Below, piece after piece: positions 18,840-30,985 of a DNA stretch of 64,000 nucleotides (position 1 is its first letter; every line of letters begins with the position of its first letter). The translations under genes and the position numbers were made by a program. The notes under the pieces are model-generated. The model was given only the letters and a program-made list of their open reading frames with translations. It was not told the DNA's origin and ran no database searches. This DNA is from Brachypodius melanocephalos (taxonomy: Eukaryota > Chordata > Aves > Passeriformes > Pycnonotidae), in NCBI GenBank assembly GCA_013398615.1, contig VZSR01003807.1, forward strand, positions 2,079,180 through 2,143,179. The letters are read 5' to 3'.

Positions 18840-21800
18840 AGGCTTTGCATTTGCTATTTATTGCAAGCTGTTATTAATGGGTCATGGCCACCTTCATTTT
18901 GGGTATGTTACCACGAGTGCTGTTTTTGTAAAATGTTGTGCTTGAGTACAGTGTCCTACCCACAAGGACAACAATGACTACCAGTATGTTTTTAAAATAC
19001 CCTGCTCAATTTGGGTCAAAGGTGAGAAATTTCATCTCCTCTATCAGCTGTCTTTGTCCTTGAGTGAGTTCATATGCTGCCTGGAACAACACAAGCTGTC
19101 AGTGAGCCTTGAACAAACAAATGCTTCACTGAAGGGCAGCGTAAGTTGCCTGAATGGAAATCTGAGAAACAAGTTACAGACTCGATTTCTGAGGCAAAGC
19201 AGCTATGAAGGAGGGTCAAGTGTGTGTGTGTGCATTTTGTCAACAGAAGGTTCTGCAAACCAAAGGAAAAAGCCGTCTCATTTTGTGGTGGCCTACTAGG
19301 ATTGCTCTGCGTAATTCAGACAAGAGTTCCAGAGGTTAAAACTACCCAAGTGGGGGTTACTTGGCCCTTTCATTATTATCATAAGAGACTGCTCTTCAGT
19401 TGCCTTGAAACTGGTTATCAGGCAAGAAATCTTGAAGGCTGAATATTAGCAAGCATTTTTTACTTTATGTAAACCTTTAAGAAGGTTTCATAATACTTGA
19501 GTTCTCACGAAGCAGTGGGAAGAATTTTTCTCAGGGCTGCTAAAATGTATTAGTATCTTGCAAGAAGATACACAATAGAAATAATCTATTTTAGAACATA
19601 TTTTAAGAGCAATAATGTGTATTCATCTCTCCTTTGTCCAGCCTCTATTTGTTTTCACCTGGCATGTCTGGGTCACATGGGAGAAATGTATTCTCACAGC
19701 CAGTTCAACCCTAATGCCTGTGCATAAGCTGATGAGGAGGCTATTTATGTCTAGGTGGAAGCAGGCCCTGCTGCTCAGTGTGAAACCTGTTACCTGAGCC
19801 CCCTTTCTAGGAACATTTTCCAAGAGAATAGCCAGAGAAATACTGCCCATTTGGAACAGGCTGTGCTACCTGCCTCTGGGGCAGCGTAATGAAGGTCATC
19901 AGGTAATAATCTAGTGCAAAATCAAAGGCTAGAGAGGGCTCAGTCACAACTGGACAAGAAGTGAATTCCTGAGGTACAAAGAAGCTATTCAATTTTCCCT
20001 TGATGCAGCAGGAGGATGTGCAATAGAATAAATGGTTGTGAGGGTTTTCTTCCTTGTGTGTTCTTCTGGAGCCCCTCAGTTCTCTTGCATTTTCCATACA
20101 CACAGCACCTCTTCAAATAATGCAAGATATGCTTTACTGCAGGGTAACAGCAAGAAGGAATCAACAGCAAGTTTCTGAGGAAAAAGCCAGGTGGACATCT
20201 CTTCCAAGTGCTAGATGCTAGAACACCATATCTGTGCCTTTTGTTGAATATTTTAAAAAATATGAATGTAAAGACTCTTCATAAAAGCTACCCCTTGAAG
20301 TGTGGCTTGTGGGCACAGGCCATGAAAGAGACTTGCATTTCACTGTATGTGAAAATATGTGTGTGATTTCATAGACTCGTGTGTATGGGAAAAAAAAAAG
20401 CCAAGCCCCCAGGCTGTGTGGAGCTTTGGGATCCTTCAAGAGGCCGTTAGGTGGCACTCCTTGCACGTAAGGAATTCTTATTTCTTCCTCTCTAACCTGT
20501 GCGGGGAGACAACAGAGAGTGCAGGATTGCAGGCTCCTATTTCACCTACACTGCACTCCAGGCTGAACATGGACCAGCAGCAACCCTGCCTGGACACAAA
20601 CAAAGGAGGAGGAATAGTGATGGTGAAGGGGAAACATCTGCACCTAGGTGGGAAATGAAAAGTAAATGTACAGCTAATTAGACTGTGAGTGATTCTTTAA
20701 CTTTACTGCAAGAAGGGCTGGGATGATGAGAAAGTAGCTCTAGTTTAGGGCTCAGGAGTCCTTTTGTGGACCAAAGGCATCCTTTTGTGGGTTACAGCAA
20801 TCGCACTGCTTGCATCCATTGCAGTGACAAAGCTAATTTTCTATCACCATTTGGCATCAACACAGCTCTGCAAAAGACGCAGGGCAGAGTTTTAGGAAGT
20901 CAGAGGGGTTTATAAAACAAAACTCCTGTGCCTCAGCTAACTCAGGGAGCCAGAGGGGTGTAACAGGCCCAGGGAAGTATGCCCAGGTGTGAAAGCTTAA
21001 AATGGGATGTGACCATGGCCTTAATTCCTCTATTTCCTTTTAGCTTCTGCCAGGCCAGGCTGCTTTAAGACTAGATTAAACTTCTAAGCAGGTGCAGCAG
21101 CTTGGCCTCAATAGCTCACCCTGTTGCTGTTCCATCCATCACCTTTCATTCACGTAATTTCTCCTGCTTTTTTGCCTTAGTATATCTCGGACGTGACATT
21201 TCCTGAACTGTATAACAAAGAACTTTTGAAGGGGCAAAACCCAACAAGTCAAGTATTTGGCTTCAACATTGCTTAATTTAAAAGCAGTGATAGCTTTATT
21301 TTTCTTTAAGTGATGTCAATCTCTGGATCATAGTTTTTGTGTTTACTGCAAGTAGCTTCTCTTCAGAGAGCTGTCACTAGTGGCATAAAAAGTGTGGGGC
21401 AAGGTGTGGGATAGAGCTCAGTGAAGGCCTGGACAGGATATGAATATAGGAACATGGTTTCCTTGAGAGTTTTCATTCTTCCCATGGCTTCAGTAAGCAA
21501 TTTACAGTGGCAGGAATGGCCATAGAACCTCTCTGCTCTTACCCCACTTTGTGCCCATTGCTTTGCTGCCCTGCTTTTGTCTTCCCACTGACACTGGTCT
21601 CCTCCCTGGATCAGTGATGATCCGCTTTCTGCCCCAAAGGATCCCCTCAGTGGGTGCACTGCCACTGATCTGTAAGCAGTTTTTGATTCACTGGGAAGGT
21701 TGTGTTCGGAGGCAGGCACCAAGCTCTAAGTGACTCACTTGGAAGGGGACAGTGCAGGGTGGGACAGGGCCTGGCTGCAGCACCAAGAGCAAGAAAAGTT

Positions 21801-22094
21801 CCCTGCTCCAGGTACCACGGCTCTGGAAGGACACAGAACAGATCGGGGCTGTTCTGGCAGATGGCAAACAAACATATCCAGATGGAAGAGTCATCCTGAG
21901 GATAAGTCAACACCCCAGGGGCTTCAGAGAGGATGGCACCTGTGGCACCTGTGGAGTATGGATAGCTGCAAGTAAAGGACTCTGGTCTTAAATCTGCTGT
22001 GTTCCCCAGAACATGCTGCTAAGAATCCTTTGGGTTGTTCCTTTGGTTTACATTTAGCAGTACCAACACAGAAAATTTAATTTAAAGAATAGAA

Positions 22095-22280
22095 AAAATG
22101 TTCTTCCAGTAAGGGTGGCTGAATATGGGGACAGATTTCCTGCTGAGGTTGTGGAGTGTCTATCTTTGAAGATACTCAAATCCCAACTGGACATGGTCTT
22201 AGGCAGCCAGATCTGGATGACCTTGTTTAAGAGCAGAAGAGCTGGACCAGACCACCTTCAGGAACTCCACCTAAACAGGC
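22095..22280 (+). mobile_element. CR1 LINE fragment (old, plus orientation)
   Basis: The order GGTTGTGGAGTGTC, TTGAAGATACTCAAATCC, CTGGACATGGTC and GGATGACC corresponds to the conserved 3' part of CR1 elements (gaggttgtggagtctcc, gagatattcaa, ctggacaaggtc, gatgacc). It is diverged and lacks the terminal octamer repeat, so it is an old, truncated copy. Edges are approximate. Confidence 0.7.
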
Positions 22281-22642
22281 CTGGGTTTCCACCTGACAAC
22301 ACCAGGAGCACTTCAGGTCAAATTGAAATTACAGCTGAAGGCAATTAAGGTCCACCTGCTTGCCCTTGCCCTGGTACAGCCCAGAGGTGCTCACACCATC
22401 TCTGACCATCAGCTGATTTCCAGCTGTGCATTTCTTCCTCTCCCGGCAAGGCTTGGCATGGACAGCTCCCATCACTCACTGCCAGCATGTAGACCATGGG
22501 GATGAGGGATAAATCTCCTGTCACATGCATCAGAGACTAGGGGACTTCAGGCAGGAGCTGGGCAGGTGTCATGACACAGGGACAGGTACAAGGAAGCTCT
22601 GCCCTGCCAAGCCTAATTGCTGCATCCTCTCCAAGTCACACT

Positions 22643-22674
22643 GGGGGTGGGGGCGGGGGGCAGGGAGGGGGGAG
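22643..22674 (+). repeat. G-rich tract with G-quadruplex potential
   Basis: The runs are G5, G5, G6, G3 and G6 separated by one or two bases, comfortably meeting the four-run quadruplex pattern. Confidence 0.85.
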
Positions 22675-25600
22675 GATTATCAGCCCTGCAGACAGCATGA
22701 ATTAAAACTCAGACTTAATTAACTTTGAATGTACGTGGAAGAGATTTAGAATGCCAGAAAAGCATCCCACGAGAGGAAAGAGGGGGTATTTAATGCACTG
22801 CAAAACCCTGGCAACATTTCCCATGAAATGTGGCAGAGTTAAGACAACTTTGCCAAGAGGTCGTGTTGCTGACATTTGGGCTTAGACTGTGAACTGCAAC
22901 GTTGCTGAAGCAGACACACATCCCTAGTGGTAAGCAATGCCATGGCTTTGGAGCTGTTTGCAAGGTGTTATGGACACAAGCATTAAACACAAGCATCCCC
23001 TGAAGGAATGGGGAGCCCTCAGTTTGGAGGAAAACACGGAAAAGTTGTTGCCTTAATGCCACCTTCCTTTTAATCCCTATACAGGTCCCAGAAATGTTAT
23101 CTTCTCCAAGACAATTCTGCAGCAGCACACTCCCACGCTAAGCCAATGCCTTGCATCCTCAGCTGTGCAGGCACTGAACCATACAGAGGCTGCAGTCAGT
23201 CCATGCACACCCTGCAGCAGATACGGAGGGAAACATTGCATTAACTTCTTCAGGAAAAGGAGAGGGATTGGGAGGCTTCTGCTGTTGGGCAAGCATCCTC
23301 ACTCAGCTATGAGTTGTTACAGGATGCGTTGATCCCAGCCCTCAGCATGTTTTCACATGTGGATGTGGGTTTGTGTTGAAGCGACACCATTTTTAGGAGA
23401 CTGGTAAGTAGATGTCCTGTCCACGAAGCCTGCAACAGTCGCCTTCTCTCTACCTCTCTTCAACAGAAAGACAACCCAAGCCTGGTGTGAAGCTGCTGCT
23501 GGGTGCTTGTTGCACGGTTTAGGGACTCTAAGGTGCAGTGCCAGGTGAAGGGTATGTCCCATGAACTGCCATGGTTCAGCTGTGCCATGTGTAACCTCAC
23601 CCCCTGTGCCAAGGACGAGGAGTGCTTCAGCAATTCCAGGCCAGTTGGCCTCCCAGAGCAGCCAGCAGCACCAGCCAGAGGCCGTGCAGCCAGCCATGAC
23701 CTGGCAGCCACTGTTCTCAAAGCATCTTGTACAGCCCTCAGCCAAGAGTTTGGGTAGCACCTGACCACCAGGCCATGACCACCCCAGAAACCATCCCAAA
23801 CGTCTTCCTCAGCCAAGTATGTTATAATTTACTCCAACCCCCACTCAAGGGACACAGCAGGACAGAAGGGCCTGCAGCTCAGTTGAGAGCAGGTGGGACA
23901 GTGCTTGGGGAGCCATGGAAGGATGCAAAAGCACAGGGCTAGCAGGGGGCTGGAGAGGCCCTCACATGTGGGGGAGCAGAAATGGCAAGGGCAGGTTGGA
24001 AGCAGAGCAGTTGCTCTCCAGGCACTCTCACATGAGGAAACCAGTGAATTTTCAAACCTACTGTAAGCACTGGAGCTGTAATCACCGCCCCCCTCCACTT
24101 TCCCCACTCCTCCATCCCTGCCCCAGTGGATTTTTGTGTCACACAGATCCTCCCCCTGCAAGAGAGCGGTGTGTCTGTGTCACCTCTGCGACACAAAGAA
24201 CGTGTTTTTCTGCTTGTCCTGGCTGTGACACAGCAGGACCCCACCTGCTGTCTCCCCAGTCCCACAAGCCTGAAGCATTTCTGCTCCTGGTCTCCCAGTC
24301 ACATCCTGGCCACAGGTGCCCCCCTGCTCCCCGCCTCCCCTCCTGGATTTGTGTAAGCCTTGTGTTTATCGTGCAGTACGTGCCCTCCCTCCTCATCTCA
24401 TTGCATAATTGTTGCACGGCTGCAGAGTTACAGAAATTCTCAGCTAGATACAGTCATCTCCTAATGTGCTATTTTAAATAAAGGGTTTTAAAAAACCCAG
24501 ACCCAAACAGCTATAATGTTCTTACAGTGCAGGAGGGAAAAAAATAAAAGTAGTCAAATAAGTTTAGAAATTGCTACCTACACCCACCCCTTCAGGAGTT
24601 GTTCTGGATACAAGAAATATTTAGGATTGAAGTGAGTTAGCTTGGTACAGTTTCTGCTTGCTCATTAAAATATGACTGTGCAGAACACATGCCCAGCACC
24701 ACATTACTCACTATTATGTTGTGGCTGGGGAAGGGGAAGCGAAGGGAAAATAAATATGCCTAATGTGACAGCTCAAACTTTGCTCTTTGCTATCGAGAAC
24801 ACCATCAACTGACTCTAATCTCAGAAAACAGATTGTTATTACCCATGGCCCTTTGGCAAACATTAGTGGTGTCCACAATCACATCTTCCCTGAGGAAATA
24901 TTCTCCCTGACATCCAAGGATGATCTCAAGTGCTCCCATAAAAACAGTTCTGAAGTTCTTTGGGCTCTGGTAACTCATGGTATACAAAACTGTACTTTTC
25001 AGACCTAAGGCTGGTGGCATTTGTTTCTGTAGTGGTTGATTGATTCACTCCTATTTTACTGCATGACAAAAATTCTCAGGATTCCAATGGCCATTAATCC
25101 AGCTCCAAAATTCTAGTTTCCTTCTGTTCCTTAGAGATGCCACCATATCTTTTGCTATAATGCAATCTTTTAAAATAGATTTATAAAAGCTTGCTTACAT
25201 GCAGTAACACAAGCAAGACACATTTACAACCAAAGTGACTAGCCTTCAGATAGTTTTGAGAGGTTTTTTCCTTGGCTTTTTGGTTGACCCTTACTTTCTT
25301 TAGGTAGCACAATACCAGCTCACAATCCATTATGATATTCAGACACTAGGCTTTTCATTTGTGAGTAGGAGTCATATTTCTACACTTTAGTTATGCTGGC
25401 TTCATCTTTTTCCAGTTAAATAAAATAAAATAGAACCACATCAGCCCTTGAAACAAACCCAGGAGAGGAACTGGTTCTACCGTGGCAAACCACACTGACA
25501 CAGACAGACAAGCCCACAAGGAAGACCAGATATTCAGAATATTCAGAGATGAAATTTTACTTCCCATCTCCAAAAATATTTTTTAAAAATAATGGGTTTC

Positions 25601-27954
25601 AGTTCAGACTCTGCCCTGAAGCATGTGCCTTGTATCACAGCTTGTCTGTGTGTGATCCTGGTAAGCTGTTAGCCCATCTGTGTTTTACATCCCTCCTACT
25701 CTGATGTGAGGCATGCCCTGAACACTTTTAGCCATATGGAAAGAACAGCAGTGGGCTTAGAGGCTAAATGTGCCAGTCACCTCTTCCAGCATTTATCACC
25801 ACATTATATACAAAGGTAGTTACAGTAAATTCTCCAGAAGACCCCATAAACTATTGCCATTAGAAGTTTAATCCCAAGCTGCATATTTAGTCCAAAAACT
25901 TACTTTTGGAATACAGACAAGGAAACCAGCTCCTAGTTCAAGTGGAGTTATGAACATCTAATCTTCAGAGGTAAAAATATGCTTGTTTGCAAAACACACA
26001 TCCATGAAGAAAGGGATGGATGGGATGCATCGTCTTTTCTAAGACAAACATATTCTGCCTTCTTTTTCCCCACACTTCGTGTTCTTCCCAAAGCAGACAC
26101 CTATAGCATATTTTTAATTGGAATGTCCTATACGGCTCATACCCACCCAACATGTTTTATCTTGGTCTCATGTGCCAGTCTCTTCACATCCTACTTTACC
26201 TTTTCTATTCAACTCAGTACTTCCTCCCTCTCCTGCTAAAGATTTGAGCCTATCCCCAACAGGCTGGCAAGTTATATATCATCTGTCCCTTCCACTTTTA
26301 GAGCCAACTCATTTGGGAGCTGCGGTTTAGGGGTGTTTTTTTCATATTTCAGGAAAGGGATGAATGTTCTGCACATTCACTCAACTTCAAAGCCATCTGG
26401 ACAAGCTCGATGAAACTCAGTAAGCGGTAGTAAAAGTCAACAGAGCAAATTCTCTGGAACTGGTTTTGTCTGGTAGGAGAGAGGACCTTGAAACCTGCTT
26501 CTGTCAGCTGCTACCCACCCCTAACAGACAGGGTCAAGCAACTGATGCAGCAGATGTTCCAGAGTGAACACAGCTCCTGTACAGACTTTGGTACATATGC
26601 AGTAATTACTTACATTCAAGCTTTACATGTGAAAAAAGAAAAAAAGCTGACAACAGAGACCCAGAGATCCCTATTTCAACTCCCATCCCCTCCAAAAAGC
26701 AGGTGAGATCCAAATCCAGCTGAGACCCATGAATTTCTTCAAAGTCTTTGCTGCTCAATATTCATAAATTCCTACTAAGTACTTGCAAGAGCATGCAGCT
26801 ATCTGCATGCCTGCAGGCAAGGTACAAATGCTAGACTCCTGGAGTTTTGTGACTTGGAGTTTGCTCTTGTCACTTGGCATTCTCCCCTCTTCCTCAAAGC
26901 ATTCAGCATGTACAGAAACGGCACTTTGCAGTCTGGCCACACTTACCAATATGACAGAGATGTGATCTTTCCACACCTGACCCTGAAGCGGTCAGCAAAG
27001 CCAGACATTTTACATATGACACAGGCTGTCAGCTCTCAAATCTGCAATTGTCTTTTCTGAGAAACACCCAAGAGAAACACTTCATTTTCGCTGCTGCAGT
27101 GTTTGATTTTACTATACAAATCAATCCCCCTGCATATTCTGCTCAACAATGTGATAATTTAAAAAAACCAACCGAACATACAAAACCCAAACCAGGTCTA
27201 CATAGGACGGTTGCAAGAAATGTTTCTTCCTTGTTCAGTGTAAAACTAGGATAGGGAAGAGGTACTTTCAAAAGAACTTGTAAAAAGTTATGCAGCACTG
27301 AACATGGAAAAAGCTTCAAAGCACTTTGCCATCAACTCAGTGCTGCTACACCGTTGTTTCAACCCAAAAAATTACCAAGAACCATCACCTTAGAGCAGAA
27401 ATGAGCAAAACTGGCACCCAAGTGCCATGAAAGGTGCACTAATGCTGGACACTCCTCTGAGGATCCAGGAAACACTTTCTCAACTAGCTGAAGACAGACA
27501 AGCACATGCAGGAGACTTCACAAAAGCTAGAGTAATGTCAGAAGCACAGCCAGAGAACTGTTTCCTTGATTACCATACAGTCATTACAAAGCACATCAAA
27601 AGTGGAGGAATATTGTGTGGTATCTCCTAGTTTTGCACCTGCAGACCCTACCATTATCCTGTCCACTCTCAGAGGCCCACAATTCATTGGGAGCCATGTA
27701 AAGCTGAGGAGATCCCATTAAACCTTACAAATCCTGTTTGAATGCGACTCATTCTGTACCTCACATACCTGTCAAAAGTGGGGAAAAAACTAGAGCTGAC
27801 TCTACATCATAATCACTCCTCAGAAAGCCTAAAAAGGGTCCTGTTTCTGAGGGAGGAAATCATCAGGAAAATGGTGACCACACCCAGGTAACTGTAGGCA
27901 GTCTAAAGAAAAAAAGTTCCAGATCCTTTTCCAGAGCAGAAACAGTTCTGATCT

Positions 27955-28165
27955 TAAAAAAACCCCAAAANNNNNNNNNNNNNNNNNNNNNNNNNNNNNN
28001 NNNNNNNNNNNNNNNNNNNNNNNNNNNNNNNNNNNNNNNNNNNNNNNNNNNNNNNNNNNNNNNNNNNNNNCCAAAAAAAAAACCCAAACAAAAACCCACC
28101 AAAAGCACAACAAAAACCCAAATGCAAACAAAAATCCCAACCAAACACTCACAACAAAACAAGCA
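27955..28165 (+). repeat. A/C-rich simple repeat interrupted by a gap
   Basis: Irregular units such as AAACCC, CAAACA and CCAAAA flank the 100-N gap on both sides. The assembly probably failed in this low-complexity tract, so its true length is unknown. Confidence 0.8.
27971..28070. other. Assembly gap (100 N)
   Basis: Exactly 100 N inside the A/C-rich repeat, a placeholder of unknown real length. Confidence 0.98.
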
Positions 28166-28449
28166 AAATTCCACATACCCCCTTTATCAGGAGGCATTCA
28201 TAAATTAAGTTGCTACAGAGCAGTTTTAGAGTTACAAAGATTACAAATAACCACATAGTTTTCAAGAACCTTTATACATCATCTTTTTTTTAATTAGATT
28301 AGCTTTACAAGCAACTTGAGAGCTCTTTCATAATGAACACTGCTTTTGAAATTACACAACTTTATAGGCAACCTGTAAATGAATCCTGAATTTCTTTGCC
28401 TGCTATAGAGAAAGGTCTCATATTTCACAGCCAGCTAACATCATGAATA

Positions 28450-30920
28450 AAAATAGCATTATGAAGCTTTATTTTTAACCAGGACTAGATACATACAGAT
28501 CATAAGACAGTTTAAAAAATAGTTTTAAAACAAGGACCTGCTTGGTGATGCTCAAGACTGAATATTCAACCGACATGAAATGAACAGTTTCTAAAGGACA
28601 TGGAAGAAATGGCTGACCTGATTTGTTGACCCTGTTGTAATGACTTACATGGAGTGAAAAATTAAGCACTTTTTAAACCTGTCTGGCAAGCACAAACCTA
28701 TTAGAATTTGATACGCTGTTTAACTGCAACGGTTTGAATTACAGAGGGACTGAAATGAGTTTAAAGGCTTATGCTTACATTTCTAAAACAAAACCAAACT
28801 TCTGTTAAAGGAGTACTAATGAAGATGAAGTAGAAGAGTTGAGTTTTTTGCTTGTTTCATTGGTAGCCTAAAAGCACTGCAGACCAGACAGTAATGAAGA
28901 TTTGCACTCCTTGGCCAGGTTGGCAGAGGCACTTACAGTAAAGGTATCCTGTCTGTTTTTCTGGGAAGAAAAGAAGAAAGAGGAAGAGAACTGTACAGGG
29001 CAAGAACTTACTAAAAAAGGGAAAAGTGAAATCAAAACAAAACTGGGATTTCTGTTGGTTCTCCTAAATGATACACCAATACTGAATTTTCCCCCCTTCT
29101 GTCAGTTTGTTACTAAACAATTAGCTTTTTCATGTTTTACATGAACAATAGTAATGTTTTTAATAAAAAATTACTGAGCTTTCCATAGAAAGGGTCTCTA
29201 ATTGAATACAAACTATACAGATGTTAAAATCGTCACAAGTTGTAATATATACAGAAATATTTCTGTACACTCACATTGTTTTGGCTAAGTAAGTAAAGAA
29301 GATAGAAAACTGCAGTGGGTAAGGTGAACAACCCCCAAACTCCTGTAAATATGAACGCTGTCTTTGATAGGTTTGCTTTTGTTTTCTCAAGCTTTTAAAG
29401 CTCAGGAAAAAGAAAGGAAAGAAGAAGAAAATAATCCGTGTCCAAAACATCCATTTCTTAAAAATAAGAATATCACAGTTTCTGCACATCTCACTTTTAT
29501 TCTGTGATGTCCCATCTCCTGGATAAAATAAAAACAATATAAAAGAAAGCAAATGTTTTCTTACTACATATATACCTCAGTACTGATCAAAGGGCATTGC
29601 CTTTTTGGGGAAATCCTTCAGCAACAGTGAAAACTTAAGGATGTATTATTGCACAAGGAGCTTACAGAGTGATGCACTTCAGCTTCAGTGTGCTGACCAC
29701 CTCCTTGATACTATATAATAGATCAAGGTGTCAACTTACAGACTGCATGGGACACCAACACTTGAAAAGGAAATTTTTAAAAAGTGAATTTTAGATATTC
29801 TATTAACTTATATACAAAGGAAAGGGGGGTGGCAAGTATTTTTTAGAAAAGGGAGAAAGCTCAAAAATTTCTGTCAAGTAAGTAAGGAGGTTCTGGGTAC
29901 CTCTAATAGCCTAGGAAAGCCCTTGTATATTCTTGTAACTTCTTGGTATTTACCAGGTCCCCAAAGCCAATGACAGCAATAGATAGTGTCAAGTTCACTT
30001 AGTGCCAGTCACTTAAAAAATAATAATAAAAAAAAAACAACCAAACATCCCCCCTCCAAAATAGAAAAAAAGAAACCAAAGAAAAAAGAAAAGAGACAGA
30101 AACTTCCCCTCTGTGGATTCAACATACAAAACCACAAACTGAATGTTACTACTAGCAAGATATTGATTTGCTCTTGTTAATAAGGTTCAAGAGAACATAG
30201 TGGAAAAAAAAAAAACCAACAAAACCCAAAAACAATACAGCAGCAATCTTTAAAAGGTAAGATTAGTGTGAGATATGATATAAAACAATCAGATTTTTAG
30301 CTGGTAATTAAAGTGCTCCTTTTCTGACTTAAATTGTAAAAAAAATTAAAGTGATTATCAGTACTGGCAACCCTTACATTAAATTAGGTCTTTCATGGCA
30401 GAGGAGAACAGTATGAACAGTTTTACAAAAATAGATCCATGTTATATTGGAGAATACTGTATTTTTTTTCCTTTTTCTCAGTTTTTCTTTTTTTTTTTAA
30501 GACTCAATTTTGATAAACTGTACCTGGTCATACAAAAATTACCCAAAATTCAAACTTTCACCATATAAAAAAAGGGAGAGATGAAATGGATTCAGCTGGA
30601 TGACAGGTCTGGCAAAATATAAGGATGGACAAATTCTATGTAGGGCACTTATTTATGTCCAGATGCATATGGTGTTTCTTACTGATTGCTTATCTTCTTC
30701 ACATAAGCAGTCACAGGCCTGGAGTCACAATCACATAGTACAATGCTTCAGCAGTCAAAGAACCTTCTTTTTGATGCAACATTGAAACACTGTTTGCTTC
30801 CATATTCAGATGTTGTTTTGTTGTTGATTTTCCTTTATCTTGTTATTCACATTCAGAAGTTAATAGATAGCATCAAGATTTGTCAGGGAGAATAGCAAGG
30901 GGAGTTGCTAAATCAAAGGC
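28450..30920 (-). other. EGLN1: Probable EGLN1 3' UTR
   Basis: About 2.5 kb of AT-rich sequence downstream of the stop, with no other gene. Minus-strand AATAAA signals (TTTATT on plus) are at 29496-29501 and 28468-28473; the second is taken as the distal end. Human EGLN1 also has a 3' UTR of a few kb. It contains A-rich tracts on the plus strand at 30014-30050 and 30204-30232. The boundary is inferred. Confidence 0.45.
28468..28473 (-). terminator. Candidate distal EGLN1 poly(A) signal
   Basis: TTTATT on the plus strand reads AATAAA in transcript sense, with AU-rich surroundings. A proximal alternative is at 29496-29501. Confidence 0.4.
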
Positions 30921-30985
30921 TTATAAAACATCTTTCCCAACTGAGTCAGAAGGTTTATTAAGTTCGACCCTCACACCTTTTTCAC
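30921..30985 (-). CDS. EGLN1: EGLN1 coding exon 5 (last)
   Basis: The exon encodes the final EKGVRVELNKPSDSVGKDVL and the stop TAA (30921-30923). The acceptor is TTTCTGCAG. The last residue is Leu (TTA) rather than the Phe I remember in human. Confidence 0.93.

Larger units (their letters stand above)
18031..28449. other. Intergenic region between convergent SPRTN and EGLN1
   Basis: No exon or known domain is recognised in these 10.4 kb. Open frames are short and lack splice-bounded homology. The region includes a 43-T run (18797-18839), an old CR1 fragment (about 22095-22280), a G-rich quadruplex tract (22643-22674), a GC-richer section at about 22.5-24.4 kb without obvious coding content, and an A/C-rich repeat broken by a gap near 28 kb. 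Confidence 0.6.

Noticed and set aside
23353..24481. Open frames up to 188 codons in the GC-richer intergenic zone
   Set aside because: They occur on both strands with no recognisable domain and no consistent splice sites; chance frames are the simpler explanation.
27829..28197. Phe/Trp-rich minus-strand open frame across the second gap
   Set aside because: It is a translation of the A/C-rich simple repeat plus N bases.
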